DNA of 64,000 bases from Caloramator sp. E03 (lineage in GTDB: Bacteria; Bacillota; Clostridia; Clostridiales; Caloramatoraceae): contig NZ_CP040093.1 in the NCBI RefSeq assembly GCF_006016075.1, positions 1,666,501-1,730,500 on the forward strand, given 5' to 3'. Below are positions 62,284-64,000 of the stretch, piece by piece (within the stretch, counting starts at the first letter, position 1; every line of letters starts with the position of its first letter). The notes under the pieces were generated by a model that was given only the letters and a program-made list of their open reading frames with translations, did not search any database and was not told the DNA's origin. Made by a program: the position numbers and the translations under genes.

Positions 62284-63657
62284 ATGGAAAATTGTTATGG
62301 TATAATTTTGGCTGCTGGGCAGGGTAAGCGGATGAAATCTAAACTACCAAAGGTCCTTCATAAAATATGTGGGAAACCAATGATAGATTATGTAACTGAT
62401 GCTGTATTGTCAGCTGGTGTTAAGGATTTTGCTGTGGTTGTAGGTCATGGTGCAGATGCTGTTAGAGATTATCTTGGAAGCGAAATAAAAACTATATATC
62501 AAGATAAACAGCTTGGCACAGGTCATGCAGTAATGTGTTGTGAGAGCTTTCTAAATGATAAAGACGGTGTTGTTATTATTCTTGCAGGGGATGCTCCTCT
62601 TATTAATTCAAATACCATTTCAAATGTACTTCAATATCATACTTTAAATGATTTTTCCGCTACTATATTAACAGCAAATACAGAAAATCCATCTGGTTTT
62701 GGTAGAATTATAAGGGATGGATTTGGAAATGTAGAAAAAATAGTTGAGGATAAAGATGCCTCAGAAGATGAAAAAAAAGTTAAAGAAATTAATTCAGGCA
62801 CCTATTGTTTTAATATACCAGAACTACTATTTGCATTAAAAAAAATAAATAACAATAATGTTCAAGGGGAATATTATTTAACTGATGTTATTGAAATTCT
62901 AAAAAAAGAGGGCAAAAAGGTAGGTGCCTATGTATCTGATTTTACGGAGTTTATGGGAGTAAATTCAAGGATCCAACTTTATGAAGCAAGCGTTGTTATG
63001 AGAGATAGGATAAATATAAGGCTTATGAATGAAGGAGTTACAATAATAGATCCCAAAAGCACATATATAGATGCTAATGTTAAAATAGGAATGGATACAA
63101 TAATTTATCCTAATGTAATTATTGAGGGTAATACTTTAATAGGAGAAGAATGTATAATAGGTCCCAATAGTAGAATAGTGGACAGTATAATAGAAAATGG
63201 TGTTGAATGTCAATCATCAATTATTTTAAATAGCCTTGTAAAAAGCAATGCTAAAATAGGACCCTTTGCATATATAAGGCCTGAATCTGAAATAGGCAAA
63301 GAAGCTAAGATTGGAGATTTTGTTGAGGTTAAAAAATCTAAGATAGGAGATGGTACTAAAATACCTCATTTGACCTATGTTGGAGATGCAGAAATTGGCC
63401 AAGGATGTAACCTTGGCTGCGGTACAATAACTGTAAATTATGATGGTACAAATAAGCATAAGACTATAATAGGTAATAAAGCTTTTATAGGATGTAATGC
63501 AAGCATTGTAGCACCTGTTAAGATTGGAAATAATGCTTATATTGCTGCAGGTTCAACTATAACTAAAGATGTTCCTGATGGAGCGCTGGCAGTTGCAAGA
63601 GAAAGACAGGTAAATATGGAAGGATGGGTTGAAAGAAGAGGACTTTGGAAAAAATAA
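62284..63657 (+). CDS. glmU: Bifunctional UDP-GlcNAc pyrophosphorylase / glucosamine-1-P acetyltransferase
   Basis: 457 residues. The N-terminal pyrophosphorylase (LAAGQGKRMKSKLPKVLHKI, then GTGHAVMC) makes UDP-GlcNAc; the C-terminal left-handed beta-helix (isoleucine-rich hexads from about residue 250, with AYIRPESEIGKEAKIG and the NYDGTNKHKT loop) acetylates glucosamine-1-P. Both activities feed cell-wall and glycan synthesis. ATG 62284 is behind GAGGTGCTG. It is followed by prs at an 18-base gap. Confidence 0.97.
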   Translation: MENCYGIILAAGQGKRMKSKLPKVLHKICGKPMIDYVTDAVLSAGVKDFAVVVGHGADAVRDYLGSEIKTIYQDKQLGTGHAVMCCESFLNDKDGVVIILAGDAPLINSNTISNVLQYHTLNDFSATILTANTENPSGFGRIIRDGFGNVEKIVEDKDASEDEKKVKEINSGTYCFNIPELLFALKKINNNNVQGEYYLTDVIEILKKEGKKVGAYVSDFTEFMGVNSRIQLYEASVVMRDRINIRLMNEGVTIIDPKSTYIDANVKIGMDTIIYPNVIIEGNTLIGEECIIGPNSRIVDSIIENGVECQSSIILNSLVKSNAKIGPFAYIRPESEIGKEAKIGDFVEVKKSKIGDGTKIPHLTYVGDAEIGQGCNLGCGTITVNYDGTNKHKTIIGNKAFIGCNASIVAPVKIGNNAYIAAGSTITKDVPDGALAVARERQVNMEGWVERRGLWKK

Positions 63658-63675
63658 AATATAGGAGGAAAATAT

Positions 63676-64000
63676 ATGATAACACACGGAAAAAATATTA
63701 AGATTTTTACTGGTAATTCTAATCCTGATCTTGCATCAGAGATAGCAGATATCCTTGGTGTTGAACTTGGAAATTCTGAGGTTGGAAGATTCAGTGACGG
63801 TGAGATATCTGTAAATATAAACGAAACAGTTAGAGGAGCAGATGTCTTTGTTGTACAGTCAACTTGTGCTCCTGTAAATGATAACCTTATGGAACTTTTA
63901 ATACTTATGGATGCCTTTAAAAGAGCTTCAGCAGGTAGAATAACAGCTGTTATTCCATATTATGGATATGCAAGGCAGGATAGGAAGGCAAAGGCAAGGG
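63676..64000 (+). CDS. prs: Ribose-phosphate pyrophosphokinase (5' part)
   Basis: The first 108 codons, cut by the window end. It makes PRPP from ribose-5-P and ATP. The start [19 protein letters not shown], then [14 protein letters not shown] and [15 protein letters not shown] (ATP-loop and binding residues), are typical. ATG 63676 lies behind ATAGGAGGAA. It is the last member of the purR-spoVG-glmU-prs run. Confidence 0.97.
   Translation, partial: MITHGKNIKIFTGNSNPDLASEIADILGVELGNSEVGRFSDGEISVNINETVRGADVFVVQSTCAPVNDNLMELLILMDAFKRASAGRITAVIPYYGYARQDRKAKAR

Noticed and set aside
1-64000. CRISPR arrays, prophage or toxin-antitoxin loci
   Set aside because: No regular direct repeats with spacers, phage structural or integrase genes, or recognisable toxin pairs were seen.

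Overview
The window is about 64 kb of AT-rich chromosome. It is best explained as a spore-forming, probably anaerobic member of the Clostridia. The signs are strong GGAGG-type ribosome sites with frequent TTG/GTG starts, many intrinsic terminators, a T-box leader, and spoVG behind a sigma-H-like promoter. There is also a SpoIID/LytB-type protein, an S-layer-homology protein and the Firmicute order purR-spoVG-glmU-prs. The species cannot be named from the sequence alone.

Layout. 1-5.4 kb: the tail of a uracil-type permease, an HD-domain hydrolase, then a membrane-anchored solute-binding protein, a small exported protein, a histidine kinase and a CitB-like response regulator that look like one sensing unit. 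5.5-10.7 kb: an ABC importer (DUF3798-type lipoprotein, double ATPase, two permeases). 10.7-15.7 kb (minus): a TetR regulator with two palindromic operators, an MMPL/RND transporter and an exported repeat protein. 15.7-18.4 kb (minus): argGH. 18.5-22.9 kb: greA-like gene, DUF523 gene, an unrecognised gene, T-box plus proS, bioY. 22.9-31.2 kb: a YcdB/SLH surface protein (minus), then a glycolipid-type glycosyltransferase, an acetyltransferase-like protein, an FtsA-like ATPase with beta-grasp-like repeats, a thiamine-binding-type protein and a eukaryote-type hexokinase. 31.4-35 kb: hutU, ftcD and a cyclodeaminase, the lower part of histidine breakdown. 35-37 kb (minus): UbiB-like kinase and phasin-like protein. 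37.3-42.6 kb: an XRE/S24-like regulator, a sodium-dependent transporter with a 32-residue MetS-type subunit, a membrane protein, a PAP2 protein and a radical SAM protein.

43.2-49.1 kb is the most unusual part. One promoter precedes nine tightly packed genes: two half-permeases, a dihydrolipoyl-dehydrogenase-like enzyme, an HdrA N-terminus-like cysteine protein, a ferredoxin, a DGC-domain protein fused to a GcvH-like lipoyl carrier, two more DGC-domain proteins (one with a cysteine-rich tail) and a lipoate-protein ligase. No glycine cleavage gcvP or gcvT and no 2-oxoacid dehydrogenase genes accompany them. I propose a self-contained lipoyl-dependent redox or sulfur-transfer module, reminiscent of but distinct from the sHdr-LbpA sulfur-oxidation systems. 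A decayed ISL3-type transposase lies just upstream.

49.2-64 kb: a SpoIID/LytB protein whose N-terminus is separated by an apparent one-base shift in a T7 run, a YkvI-like transporter, a lipoprotein, a small basic ORF, an MsmX-type ATPase with a CdaR/PucR-like regulator, comB, an RlmI-type methyltransferase, a PilZ protein that seems to start at ATT, two tRNA-Pro genes separated by a terminator, murC, then purR, spoVG, glmU and the beginning of prs.
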